Below, piece after piece: positions 55,539-64,000 of a stretch of 64,000 nucleotides of DNA; the first letter of the stretch is position 1, and the number at the start of each line of letters is the position of its first letter. Origin of the DNA: Clostridium muellerianum (GTDB lineage Bacteria > Bacillota > Clostridia > Clostridiales > Clostridiaceae); assembly GCF_012926525.1 (NCBI RefSeq), contig NZ_JABBNI010000066.1:124001-188000 (forward strand), in the 5' to 3' direction. A program made the translations under genes and the position numbers. The notes under the pieces were generated by a model that searched no databases, was not told the origin of the DNA, and saw only the letters and a program-made list of their open reading frames with translations.

Positions 55539-56914
55539 TGTGCACGCTTAAAAAAATTAAAGAAGATAAACTAAAAGAGGCTTGTGGAGTTTTTGGTATA
55601 TTTTCTAGCAACAGTATTCCTTTGGGGAATATTATGTATTATGGTCTTTCAGCTCTTCAACATAGGGGACAGGAAAGTGCAGGAATAGCAATTTCAAATG
55701 GAAAACAGATTAACTGCTATAAAGATATGGGATTAGTTTCTCAGGTATTTAATGTAGAAAAATTACAGGATCTTAAAGGAAAAATATCTATAGGACATGT
55801 GCGTTATTCTACCACAGGTAGTAGTGATAAAGTTAATGCCCAGCCAATTTGTGAGAAATTTAATGAAGGACAAATTGCTGTTGCTCATAATGGAAATATA
55901 ACTAATGCAGAAGAGCTTAAAGAAAAATTAAAAGATCAAGGTGCTGTTTTTAAAACTACTTCTGATTCAGAAGTGATTTTAAAGCTTTTGGAAATGGAGT
56001 CACATGTAGAAATAAAAGAAAAGTTTATTAATGCATTAAAATATTTAAAAGGTTCCTATTCTCTAATTTTTTCTATTAAAGATACTTTAATAGCAGTAAG
56101 AGATCCTTTAGGTATAAGACCATTATGTATAGGAAAGTTAAATGATAATTATGTTGTAAGCTCAGAAAGCTGTGCTCTATCTTCTCTAAAAATACAATTT
56201 ATAAGAGATGTTAATCCTGGAGAAATGATTATTATAAATAATGAATTAGTAGAAAGTGTTAATATTTTTAATAAAAAAAATTATGGGTTGTGTTCATTTG
56301 AATATATATATTTTGCTAGAGAAGATAGTATTATAGATGGTATAAGTGTATATGAATCTAGAATTAATGCAGGAAAAAAGTTATATGAAAATCATGCTAT
56401 AGAAGGAGATATAGTTGTTGGTGTACCTGATTCAGGTATACCAGCAGCTATAGGCTATTCAAAAACTTCTGGAATTCCTTATGGATTAGGTTTTATAAAA
56501 AATAGATATGCGGTGAGAAGTTTCATACTTCCTCATAAAAATTTAAGAGAAAGTATGATAGACATAAAATTAAATCCTTTACTTAATGAAGTAAGAGGAA
56601 AAAAAGTAATAGTTATAGATGATTCCATAGTTAGGGGAACTAGCAGCAAAAAAGTCGTTAAAATTTTATTTGAAAATGGAGCCAAAGAAGTTCATTTTAG
56701 AATTGCATCACCTCCTATAAAATGTTGCTGTCATTTAGGTATTGATACAGGAAGAAATAAGGAACTTATAGCAGCAGCTAAAAGTATAGAGGAAATAAGA
56801 AAAGAGATAGGAGCTACTACCTTAGAATATTTAAGTTTAGAAGAATTTTGTGAACTTTTTGATGGGAAACAAAATTTATGTAAAGGATGTTTTAATGGAA
56901 AATATCCACAATAA
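55538..56914 (+). CDS. purF: amidophosphoribosyltransferase
   Basis: PurF makes phosphoribosylamine from PRPP and glutamine, the first step towards AIR and purines. 458 residues: a 14-residue propeptide, then the N-terminal nucleophile CGVFGIF, ALQHRGQESAGIA, the PRPP site VIVIDDSIVRGTSS, and C-terminal cysteines CCCHLG and CKGC for a [4Fe-4S] cluster, as in the Bacillus enzyme. Its ATG shares a base with the thiC stop (TAATG), so it is translationally coupled to thiC and lies under the TPP riboswitch. Whether a second purF exists in a pur operon cannot be seen here. Confidence 0.94.
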   Translation: MCTLKKIKEDKLKEACGVFGIFSSNSIPLGNIMYYGLSALQHRGQESAGIAISNGKQINCYKDMGLVSQVFNVEKLQDLKGKISIGHVRYSTTGSSDKVNAQPICEKFNEGQIAVAHNGNITNAEELKEKLKDQGAVFKTTSDSEVILKLLEMESHVEIKEKFINALKYLKGSYSLIFSIKDTLIAVRDPLGIRPLCIGKLNDNYVVSSESCALSSLKIQFIRDVNPGEMIIINNELVESVNIFNKKNYGLCSFEYIYFAREDSIIDGISVYESRINAGKKLYENHAIEGDIVVGVPDSGIPAAIGYSKTSGIPYGLGFIKNRYAVRSFILPHKNLRESMIDIKLNPLLNEVRGKKVIVIDDSIVRGTSSKKVVKILFENGAKEVHFRIASPPIKCCCHLGIDTGRNKELIAAAKSIEEIRKEIGATTLEYLSLEEFCELFDGKQNLCKGCFNGKYPQ

Positions 56915-56921
56915 TTATAGT

Positions 56922-56956
56922 AAATAAGCATTGGAAAAGATACCAATGCTTATTTA
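56922..56956 (+). terminator. purF terminator
   Basis: Perfect 13-bp stem AAATAAGCATTGG / CCAATGCTTATTT, eight bases after the stop codon. The following tail is AAATTG. Confidence 0.7.
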
Positions 56957-57049
56957 AATTGTAGTAAGTTATATTGCAGAAAATAAGAACTTAAATAAAA
57001 GTATGGAATATAATGATTATTAGCAGTAATTAATATAGAAGGAGATACA

Positions 57050-58339
57050 TTGAGAATATATATAGTTAGACCAGGAGATTCCATATGGTCTATATCTAGA
57101 ATTTATGGGTTAAAACCTCAAGACATTATTGATACAAATGGTTTAGAGTCATCTGCTAAATTAGTTGTAGGGCAAACACTTGTAATTCCAACAACAGAAA
57201 AAGCGTATAGAGTGAAAATGGGAGATACTATATGGTCTATATCAAGAAAATTTGGAGTTTCTGAAGGAAGTATTATAAGATTAAATAATATTTCAAGTCC
57301 TTATGGGGTTTATCCGGGACGTATAATAAGAATTCCTATGAAGGAAAAAAATTATGGTCCTATACAGGTAAATGCTTTTATACAACCTTCTACCCCGGAA
57401 AAAGATACACAGAGAGTAAATGAAGCAGGAAAATATTTAACTTATATTGCACCTTTTAGCTATCATGTCCAGCCTAATGGAAGTCTAAAAAGTATAGATG
57501 ATGAAGCTGTATTAAAAGCAGCTAAAGCTAATAATGTAGCACCAATGCTTTCTGTTACCAATTTGTCTGAAAAAAATTTCGATACTACACTTATTAATGA
57601 TATTTTAAACAGCAATAGTGCTCAAAGAAATTTAATAGATAACATACTTAGTACATTAAAAAGTAAAGGTTATTATGGAGTAATAATAGATTTTGAAAGA
57701 ATTTCTCCAGAAAATAGAACATCGTATAACAATTTTATGAGAAAATTAACTGCTGAACTTCATGCCCAAAATTATCTTGTAGCTACTGCACTAGCACCAA
57801 AAACCTATGATGTTACGGCTGGAGCCTGGCATGGAGCTCATGACTATAAAACTCTAGGACAAATAGTGGATTTTGCAATAATTATGACCTATGAATGGGG
57901 ATGGTCAGGAGGCCCACCTATGGCCGTAGCTCCAATAAATGAAGTTAAGAAAGTAATTGATTATGCAGTATCTGTTATGCCACCTAAAAAGATAATGATG
58001 GGAATGGCATTGTATGGTTATGATTGGTCTCTTCCTTATACTCCAGGTGGAGAATTTGCTGAAAGTATAGGAAATCAAGAGGCAATAGATAGGGCAGGAA
58101 AATATGGTGCAATAATAAAATATGATCAAAAATCACAATCACCGTTCTATAACTACAGAGATGAAAAAGGAGTAGAACATGTAGTATGGTTTGAAGATGC
58201 TAGAAGTGTTCAGGCGAAGTACAATTTAGTTAACAGGTATGGTCTTAGAGGGGTTAGTTATTGGGTATTAGCAAAACCGTTCCCACAAAATTGGCAGGTT
58301 TTAGATAGTATGTTTCAAATAACAAAGATTGCTAAATAG
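57050..58339 (+). CDS. LysM-LysM-GH18 spore peptidoglycan hydrolase (SleL/YaaH-like)
   Basis: 429 residues: LysM 1 (~2-46; YIVRPGDSIWSISRIYG), LysM 2 (~51-96; YRVKMGDTIWSISRKFG), and a GH18 domain (~110-425) with GVIIDFERI, whose Glu is the catalytic acid, and IIMTYEWGWSGGPP. This is the SleL/YaaH architecture, an N-acetylglucosaminidase acting on cortex fragments during germination. No signal peptide, as is common for forespore-made lysins. Start is TTG 57050 after AAGGAG. Confidence 0.93.
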   Translation: MRIYIVRPGDSIWSISRIYGLKPQDIIDTNGLESSAKLVVGQTLVIPTTEKAYRVKMGDTIWSISRKFGVSEGSIIRLNNISSPYGVYPGRIIRIPMKEKNYGPIQVNAFIQPSTPEKDTQRVNEAGKYLTYIAPFSYHVQPNGSLKSIDDEAVLKAAKANNVAPMLSVTNLSEKNFDTTLINDILNSNSAQRNLIDNILSTLKSKGYYGVIIDFERISPENRTSYNNFMRKLTAELHAQNYLVATALAPKTYDVTAGAWHGAHDYKTLGQIVDFAIIMTYEWGWSGGPPMAVAPINEVKKVIDYAVSVMPPKKIMMGMALYGYDWSLPYTPGGEFAESIGNQEAIDRAGKYGAIIKYDQKSQSPFYNYRDEKGVEHVVWFEDARSVQAKYNLVNRYGLRGVSYWVLAKPFPQNWQVLDSMFQITKIAK

Positions 58340-58649
58340 TTTATTATAGAAGTACCTATTTTGAGCTTCATATCTTTTTTAATTTACTTTCATTTAAATA
58401 TACAAAGAGCATAACTATTTGTACTGATAAGTTTATAACCTGAAAAAGTACATTAAAATAGATCATGTTATATGGAATCTTAATAGATTATAAGGAGATA
58501 ACATGGTCTATTTAAATTAATCATCTTTTATGATATTTATCTTAGGACTTCTTGATCTAATTAGGTGGTCGTAGTCAAATCAAATCTAATACTAAAAATT
58601 TTGTTTATGTTCGAATAGAAATTTCTACATTTAAGAATAGGATTAAATA
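58340..58649. other. 310-bp gap with a 16-bp inverted repeat
   Basis: 58456-58471 pairs with 58498-58513 (AAATAGATCATGTTAT with ATAACATGGTCTATTT, one G-U). The loop holds a ribosome-site-like AAGGAG followed by a 5-codon ORF, which I do not call. Otherwise nothing seen. Confidence 0.55.
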
Positions 58650-58967
58650 CTATTTCCCTCGTACATATCTTCTTATGGATTCCCCTGCTTGAGCAAGATA
58701 AAAAGCGTTTACTAATATTCCCTCTTTATTTTTTACTTTCAAGTTTTCAACGTCAAAAAAAGGAAAAGAATCTTTAACTATTCCATCTATAACTAAATCC
58801 AAGGAGCAATATATTACTTCTGTACATTTTTCATTAAGGTGAACAGTATACCTATTAAATCCTTCCCAATCATGCAAATAAGGTATAAAGTATTCAAAAT
58901 CAAAACTATCTAAGAGTTTTTTACAATCTTCTCTATTGTTAAAATAATTTAAACTATTAATTTTCAT
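58650..58967 (-). CDS. small hypothetical protein
   Basis: 105-106 residues, acidic, no membrane segment: YLHDWEGFNRYTVHLNEKCTEVIYCSLDLVIDG and later NAFYLAQAGESIRRYVRG. I do not recognise a family. GAGGAG directly abuts two consecutive ATG codons; the second (58967) has the better spacing. Codon use resembles its neighbours, so coding is likely. Confidence 0.6.
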   Translation of the reverse strand: MKINSLNYFNNREDCKKLLDSFDFEYFIPYLHDWEGFNRYTVHLNEKCTEVIYCSLDLVIDGIVKDSFPFFDVENLKVKNKEGILVNAFYLAQAGESIRRYVRGK

Positions 58968-58970
58968 CAT

Positions 58971-59422
58971 CTCCTCTTATATAAATTTACAATATTTTGA
59001 TTCCTTTATTATAGTATACTGAGTATTTGTATTGCTGCCAATATATATTTTTGTATTAAGTATAGAAAATTATTAGATAATTGCTTTAAATTTTAATAAT
59101 ACTTTTAAAATTTATGTAAAATGTTTAATAAAACAATACAATAGAAAATTAGAATAATAAGTTGTTTAAAAAGTTAAAATTTATGAAAGAATTATATTAG
59201 GGCCTTAATGAATTAACACAAAAGGGATTTAGTACTGAGCATCAAATTAATTTAGTACTGAATCCTTATTTTATAGTTTACTTGAAAATATCATATAAAG
59301 ATTTCAAAGGATAATTTATTTTTTTATTTTAAAATAATTCTAAAGTTAGGATTTATATATACTAAATTTATGATATAATACATTTACTTATTAAGTGAAG
59401 CAATGAAAGGGGAAATTAGTAC
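58971..59422. other. 452-bp gap, one hairpin
   Basis: Only a 14-bp imperfect stem (59225-59238 with 59252-59265, GGATTTAGTACTGA / TTAGTACTGAATCC) followed by TTATTTT, terminator-like, and a GATATAAT box near 59371 for the next gene. Confidence 0.55.
59225..59272 (+). terminator. orphan terminator-like hairpin
   Basis: 14-bp stem with two G-U pairs and TTATTTT after it, with no gene ending just before on this strand. It may end an unrecognised small RNA upstream. Confidence 0.45.
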
Positions 59423-60715
59423 ATGATAATGTTACTTAATGTTTTTATTATATTTTTTCTTGTGTTTATGAATGGATTTTTTGTAGCGGCAGAATTTTCT
59501 ATGGTTAAGGTTAGAAAATCCAGAATAGAAACTTTATTGTCACAAGGAAATGCAGGTGCAAAATATGCTAAAAATATCGTTAATAATTTAAATTCCTATT
59601 TGTCAGCATGTCAATTAGGGATAACCTTAGCATCTTTAGGATTAGGTTGGATAGGAGAACCTTCAATAGCTAAAATGATTATGCCGCTTTTTAAGTTGTT
59701 TAACCTATCAGAGGTTGCTATGCATTCAATAGCTTTTATAATAGGTTTTACAATAATAACAGGATTTCATATTGTACTTGGAGAACTTGCACCTAAATCT
59801 TTAGCAATTATAAATACTGAAAAAATAGCATTATTTACTGCTGCACCCCTTATATTTTTTTACAAAATAACTTATCCAATAATATGGTTATTTAATCATA
59901 GTACTAATTTCATTTTAGGTATATTTAATATTTCTCTTACTGAGGAACATGAAGTAGCACATACTGATGAAGAAATTAAGCTGTTAGCAGAAGAAAGCTA
60001 TAAACATGGATTAATAGATAAAACAGAGCTAACTTTTGTGGATAATATTTTTGATTTTTCTGAAAAAACAGTAAAAGATATAATGATTCCAAGAACTGAT
60101 ATGGTATGTATTTTTAAAGAAGATTCCTTTGATGAAATTTTAGAGGTTGTTATGAAGGAGCAATTAACCAGATACCCTGTTTGTGAAAACAGTAAGGATG
60201 AAGTTGTAGGTTTCATACATATAAAAGATTTATATAAACAGAAAATCGAAGGTAAAGAACAGAGCATAGAAAAAATTACTAGAAGTATATTATCAGTGCC
60301 TGAATCTACATCTATTAGTGTTTTATTTAAGAAGTTTAAAAAGGAAAAGGAACACATGGCAATAATAATTGATGAATATGGTGGTACTTCAGGATTGGTA
60401 ACTATTGAGGATATTTTAGAAGAAATTGTTGGAGAAATTCAGGATGAGTTTGATGAGGGCTTAGAGGAAATTCAATTACTTAATGATGGAAGTTATATTG
60501 TAGATGGTAAAGTGATTTTAGATGATATTGAAGATCTTTTAGATATTCCTATGGAAACAGAAAATATTGATACTATTGGTGGATGGGTGTATTCAAAAGT
60601 TGAATTACCTCCTCAGGTTGGAGGCAAAGTTACTTATAAAGACTATGACTTTATAGTAAGTAAATGCAATGGAAAAAGGATATCTAAACTTTTAATTAAA
60701 AAAATTTTACAGTAG
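59423..60715 (+). CDS. hemolysin C/CorC family protein (CNNM + CBS + CorC_HlyC)
   Basis: 430 residues: N-terminal CNNM/DUF21 membrane domain with about four helices (~1-180; FVAAEFSMVKVRKSRIE and LGELAPKSLA), a CBS pair (~205-330; VKDIMIPRTDM and EYGGTSGLVTIEDILEEIVGEI), and a C-terminal CorC_HlyC domain (~345-425; VDGKVILDDIEDLL). Likely a Mg2+ exporter/transporter of the CorC/MpfA type. AAAGGGG precedes ATG 59423; ATG 59429 is an alternative. Confidence 0.9.
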   Translation: MIMLLNVFIIFFLVFMNGFFVAAEFSMVKVRKSRIETLLSQGNAGAKYAKNIVNNLNSYLSACQLGITLASLGLGWIGEPSIAKMIMPLFKLFNLSEVAMHSIAFIIGFTIITGFHIVLGELAPKSLAIINTEKIALFTAAPLIFFYKITYPIIWLFNHSTNFILGIFNISLTEEHEVAHTDEEIKLLAEESYKHGLIDKTELTFVDNIFDFSEKTVKDIMIPRTDMVCIFKEDSFDEILEVVMKEQLTRYPVCENSKDEVVGFIHIKDLYKQKIEGKEQSIEKITRSILSVPESTSISVLFKKFKKEKEHMAIIIDEYGGTSGLVTIEDILEEIVGEIQDEFDEGLEEIQLLNDGSYIVDGKVILDDIEDLLDIPMETENIDTIGGWVYSKVELPPQVGGKVTYKDYDFIVSKCNGKRISKLLIKKILQ

Positions 60716-60799
60716 TAAGTTTGAAAATGTACTATATTTTTGCATTGATTTTAAGCAGTCAATAATTTAAAATTATTAATTATTATAAGGGGGGAAAAT

Positions 60800-62539
60800 A
60801 TGAGTATAATAAAAAAGTTTATTGGCTATTACAAACCCTACAAGGGTATGTTTTTTATGGACATGTTTTGTGCGCTTACTTTATCAGCTATAGATTTGGC
60901 TTTTCCGCTTGTGGTAAGGTATCTTCTAAATGATGTATATACTTTAAAAGATGGTGTAAAATTACTTCATTATGTGATATTTATAGGGTTAGGCTTATTT
61001 TTAACTTATGTAATAAGATATTTTTGTCAATACTATATAACTTCCTGGGGACACATAATGGGAGCTAAAATGGAAGCAAATATGAGAAGTGATATATTTA
61101 ATCATTTGCAGAAACTTTCCTTTTCATATTATGATAATACAAATACAGGAAAGTTAATGTCTAGAATTATTACAGATTTGTTTGATATATCAGAATTAGC
61201 ACATCATGGTCCAGAAGATATATTTATATCTATGTTAAAAATACTTGGATCTTTTATAGTGCTTTTAAGTATTAATACTAAAATAACTATAATATTATTC
61301 TTTGTAACTTTGGTAATGATATATTTTTCTTATTTTTATAACAAGAGGATGAAATATATATTCAAAAAAAATAGAGAAAAAATTGCAAATGTAAATGCTC
61401 AAATTCAGGATAGTCTTTCAGGTATAAGGGTGGTAAAATCTTTTTCTAATGAAGGTGTTGAAAAATCCAAGTTCCAAAAAGGAAATATGGAATTTTTAGA
61501 AACTAAAGAAGCTGGTTATTTTATAATGGGAAGATTCTTTAGTGGAAATGGTTTTTTTCAAGGAATATTATATTTGTCTGTAATATTGTTAGGAGGAGTA
61601 TTTATAGGTAACGGTGGTCTAAAGGTTTCGGATCTAGTTGTTTATATACTTTATATAAATGTATTTTTAAATCCTATAGACAAACTTGTAAACTTTACTG
61701 AACAGTTTCAAAGAGGAATTACAGGTTTTGAGAGATTTTTAGAAGTAATGAATACTGAGCCAGATATACAGGATGAGCCTAATGCTGTTGAACTTGAAAA
61801 TCCAAAGGGAGAAATAGAGTTTAAAGATGTATCCTTTGGATATAGTGATGACAGTAATATTTTAAATAATATAAGTATAAATATAGAGTCAGGTAAAAAT
61901 ATAGCACTAGTAGGTCCTTCAGGTGGAGGAAAGACTACATTTTGCAGTCTTATACCTAGATTTTACGAAGCTACTGAAGGAAGTATAAGTATAGATGGCG
62001 TAAACATTAAAAATATAAAACTAAAGTCATTAAGAAAAGTTATAGGTATAGTGCAGCAGGATGTATATATGTTTGCAGGATCTATAAAAGAAAACATAGC
62101 CTATGGAAAACCAGGTGCTTCTTTTGAAGAAATAGTAAAAGCAGCTAAAAGAGCTAATGCTCATGATTTTATAATGAGTTTAGAGGATGGGTATGATACC
62201 TTTGTTGGAGAAAGAGGGGTAAAGCTTTCAGGTGGTCAAAAGCAGAGAATATCCATAGCAAGAGCTTTTTTAAAGAATCCGCCTATACTTATTCTAGATG
62301 AAGCAACTTCTGCATTAGATAATGAAAGTGAATACTTTATACAAAGATCTTTAGATGAACTTTCTAAAAATAGAACTACTATAGTTATAGCGCATAGGTT
62401 AAGTACTATAAAAAATGCAGATAAAATATTAGTACTTACAGAGGATGGAATAGAGGAATCAGGAACTCATCAGCAGCTTCTTAGTAAAGATGGAATATAT
62501 GCGTCCTTATATAATATGCAGTTTGATGAAGTTTCATAG
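60800..62539 (+). CDS. ABC exporter, fused permease and ATPase
   Basis: 579-residue half-transporter of the MsbA/MdlB type. Six membrane helices (~1-310), then the nucleotide-binding domain (~340-575): Walker A GPSGGGKTT, Q-loop, signature LSGGQKQR, Walker B ILILDEATSALD, and an H-loop IAHRLST. AAGGGGGG precedes ATG 60800. Substrate cannot be predicted; it acts as a homodimer unless paired with a gene elsewhere. Confidence 0.9.
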   Translation: MSIIKKFIGYYKPYKGMFFMDMFCALTLSAIDLAFPLVVRYLLNDVYTLKDGVKLLHYVIFIGLGLFLTYVIRYFCQYYITSWGHIMGAKMEANMRSDIFNHLQKLSFSYYDNTNTGKLMSRIITDLFDISELAHHGPEDIFISMLKILGSFIVLLSINTKITIILFFVTLVMIYFSYFYNKRMKYIFKKNREKIANVNAQIQDSLSGIRVVKSFSNEGVEKSKFQKGNMEFLETKEAGYFIMGRFFSGNGFFQGILYLSVILLGGVFIGNGGLKVSDLVVYILYINVFLNPIDKLVNFTEQFQRGITGFERFLEVMNTEPDIQDEPNAVELENPKGEIEFKDVSFGYSDDSNILNNISINIESGKNIALVGPSGGGKTTFCSLIPRFYEATEGSISIDGVNIKNIKLKSLRKVIGIVQQDVYMFAGSIKENIAYGKPGASFEEIVKAAKRANAHDFIMSLEDGYDTFVGERGVKLSGGQKQRISIARAFLKNPPILILDEATSALDNESEYFIQRSLDELSKNRTTIVIAHRLSTIKNADKILVLTEDGIEESGTHQQLLSKDGIYASLYNMQFDEVS

Positions 62540-62600
62540 TTAAAACTATCAATGAATTTTACTAGGAAAGTACACGAGATGTGAAAAGGAGAACATAAGA

Positions 62601-63356
62601 ATGCATCCAATACTATTTAAATTTGGTTCAATTACTGTATACACTTATGGGTTTATGATAGCCATAGGTATAGTAGTAGCATTACTGCTATCAATATGTA
62701 GAGCAAAGAAATTAGGCTTTAATGAGGATGTAATTATAGACTTAGGCATATATGGAATAATAGGAGGTTTTATCGGATCCAAACTTTTATTTTGGATAGT
62801 AGAATTTCAAAGTATAATTCATGATCCTAAATACATTTTTCAAACATTAACTAGTGGCTTTGTAGTTTATGGAGGTATAATGGGAGGCGTTTTAACAGGG
62901 TATATATATTGTAAAAAAAAGAACTTAGATTTTTGGGGATATTTAGATTTAATAATACCATCAATTGCATTAGCCCAAGGTTTTGGAAGAATAGGATGTT
63001 TTGAAACAGGTTGCTGCTATGGAAGGGAAACGGATAGCATTTTAGGTATAGTATTTCAAAATTCGTTATATGCTCCAAATGGAGTTCCATTAATACCTAC
63101 ACAACTTTTTTCAAGTGCTGGAGATTTTATAATAGCAGGTATACTTCTTTATTATGCATCAAAATCTAAAAGAAAAGGACAAGTATCAGGACTTTATATG
63201 ATTTTATACAGTATAGGAAGATTTATTATCGAAATATTTAGAGGAGATCCAAGAGGTAATATTGGATTTTTATCAACTTCACAATTTATTTGTGTATTTA
63301 TATTCTTTATAGGCATTTATGTTTTTTGTTTTGCTAATAAAGAAAAAAGTAATTAA
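62601..63356 (+). CDS. lgt: prolipoprotein diacylglyceryl transferase
   Basis: Lgt transfers diacylglycerol from phosphatidylglycerol to the lipobox Cys of prelipoproteins. 251 residues with seven membrane segments and the family motifs YGFMIAIGI, the sequence FVVYGGIMGGVLTGYI, and GFGRIGCFETGCCYGRET with the essential Arg/Gly region. AAAAGGAG precedes ATG 62601. It depends on PG, made through pgsA at 20.9 kb. Confidence 0.94.
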   Translation: MHPILFKFGSITVYTYGFMIAIGIVVALLLSICRAKKLGFNEDVIIDLGIYGIIGGFIGSKLLFWIVEFQSIIHDPKYIFQTLTSGFVVYGGIMGGVLTGYIYCKKKNLDFWGYLDLIIPSIALAQGFGRIGCFETGCCYGRETDSILGIVFQNSLYAPNGVPLIPTQLFSSAGDFIIAGILLYYASKSKRKGQVSGLYMILYSIGRFIIEIFRGDPRGNIGFLSTSQFICVFIFFIGIYVFCFANKEKSN

Positions 63357-63393
63357 TTGGCGCTATAAATTTTAAAATAATAATACATGTTGG

Positions 63394-63442
63394 AAAATCA
63401 AGTTGTAAAAGTATGATTGCATTGCAGCTTGATTTTTTGTAT
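63394..63442 (+). terminator. lgt terminator
   Basis: AAAATCAAGTTG / CAGCTTGATTTT stem (one G-U) followed by TTGTATTT. Confidence 0.75.
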
Positions 63443-63662
63443 TTAAACTTGTAACTATAAATTGTGAGTGAAAAGTGATTTCTATCAACTGGAAATAACA
63501 GGTATGCACACAGTGTATATCCAACGGATTCTGCAACAATTTTAAAAGGAGCTTTAGCATTTAAATCATATGCAATAATATTAACAGACTTATGATTTTA
63601 TACAATTTTTAATTATACATATTTTAAAAATTCTTTCTCATAATATTATTGGAGGCGATATT

Positions 63663-63836
63663 ATGAGAGATAAAAATGATACAGATAAAAATCCAATAAC
63701 TGACCTCGATAACATATTTATTTCTGATCCTAAAATTGCGAAAATACCAGCTGGTCATGTAGATTTTGATGAAATTCACTTGGCACCACTTGATGATTTG
63801 TTTGATGATAATTATGAGAACAATAATAAAAAATAG
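63663..63836 (+). CDS. 57-residue acidic small protein
   Basis: ATG 63663, 6 nt after GGAGG, reads 57 codons rich in Asp and Asn (MRDKNDTDKNPITDLDNIF... ending YENNNKK) to TAG 63836, followed by a strong terminator. Central FISDPKIAKIPAGHVDFDEIHLAPLDDLF looks like a structured or binding segment. No family recognised. Ribosome site plus terminator support a real gene. Confidence 0.7.
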   Translation: MRDKNDTDKNPITDLDNIFISDPKIAKIPAGHVDFDEIHLAPLDDLFDDNYENNNKK

Positions 63837-63855
63837 TGTTTACTTTCTATCTAAT

Positions 63856-63882
63856 AATAAGGGGCATATAGCCCCTTATTTG
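63856..63882 (+). terminator. terminator of the small acidic protein gene
   Basis: 10-bp stem AATAAGGGGC / GCCCCTTATT, then TGTT. Confidence 0.8.
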
Positions 63883-64000
63883 TTAAATAGAAAGTGATTT
63901 AGCAATATTTCATAAAATACAAATTGATATATAGTTAGCATATGCTATAATTATACTTATATAAAGTAAATAGTGTGTTAAATAATTATGTTAATTATCT

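Noticed and set aside
63479-63595. Open stretch reading NRYAHSVYPTDSATILKGALAFKS and ending in TGA, a possible gene remnant
   Set aside because: It looks protein-like, but there is no start codon with a ribosome site and I recognise no parent gene. Too short to call a pseudogene without a search.

Overview
The window reads as the chromosome of a Clostridium sensu stricto species, i.e. an anaerobic, endospore-forming Firmicute. The evidence is the very A+T-rich sequence, strong AGGAGG ribosome sites with frequent TTG/GTG starts, SpoVS, YlmC/YmxH, SpoIIIE/FtsK, a SleB hydrolase, a SleL-like LysM-GH18 enzyme, the AsrABC anaerobic sulfite reductase, and a gene order (dxr-rseP-ispG-rimP-nusA-ylxR-ylxQ-infB-rbfA-nrnA-truB-ribF-rpsO-pnp) that I know from clostridia. 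The species cannot be fixed from the sequence alone.

Region 1 (1-25.3 kb) is a conserved housekeeping block, all on the + strand: isoprenoid synthesis and site-2 protease, the nusA-infB operon with its leader hairpins, tRNA/rRNA maturation, rpsO with an autoregulatory-type leader, pnp, an M16 peptidase, aspartokinase, a TepA-like ClpP homologue, FtsK, rimO, pgsA, recA with a LexA box, RNase Y, and spoVS behind a sequence that fits the sigma-H consensus exactly.

Region 2 (25.3-40.1 kb) holds a three-gene membrane cluster (UbiA-type prenyltransferase, GT-C glycosyltransferase, SMR/ArnE-like flippase), an aminotransferase, HPr, DUF378, purB, an unusual fusion of a UvrD-like ATPase domain with a complete LexA-type S24 autoprotease, clpS-clpA, and a Crp/Fnr regulator beside asrABC. 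The asr promoter region carries a perfect TGTGA-N6-TCACA palindrome.

Region 3 (40.1-54 kb) is accessory and mosaic. It has a lone FliD-like protein, an infC with an ATT start and no rpmI-rplT behind it, a lysine riboswitch with a LysP-type permease, a radical SAM-SPASM enzyme, dut, a PrcB-domain secreted protein, an ECF sigma factor with a DUF4367 membrane partner and a possible 12-residue leader ORF, a kinase-like orphan, a PHP phosphoesterase, and a c-di-AMP riboswitch directly in front of a LysM-SleB hydrolase. Four divergent copies of a ~150-200-nt element, all in + orientation and with partly conserved pairing, lie in the gaps here. I could not assign them to any RNA family I know, and they are the best candidate for something undescribed.

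Region 4 (53.7-64 kb) has a TPP riboswitch controlling thiC and a translationally overlapping purF, so the first enzyme of the AIR pathway is placed under the same thiamine control as the enzyme that consumes AIR. It is followed by a SleL-like lysin, a CNNM/CBS transporter, an ABC exporter, lgt and a 57-residue acidic protein.
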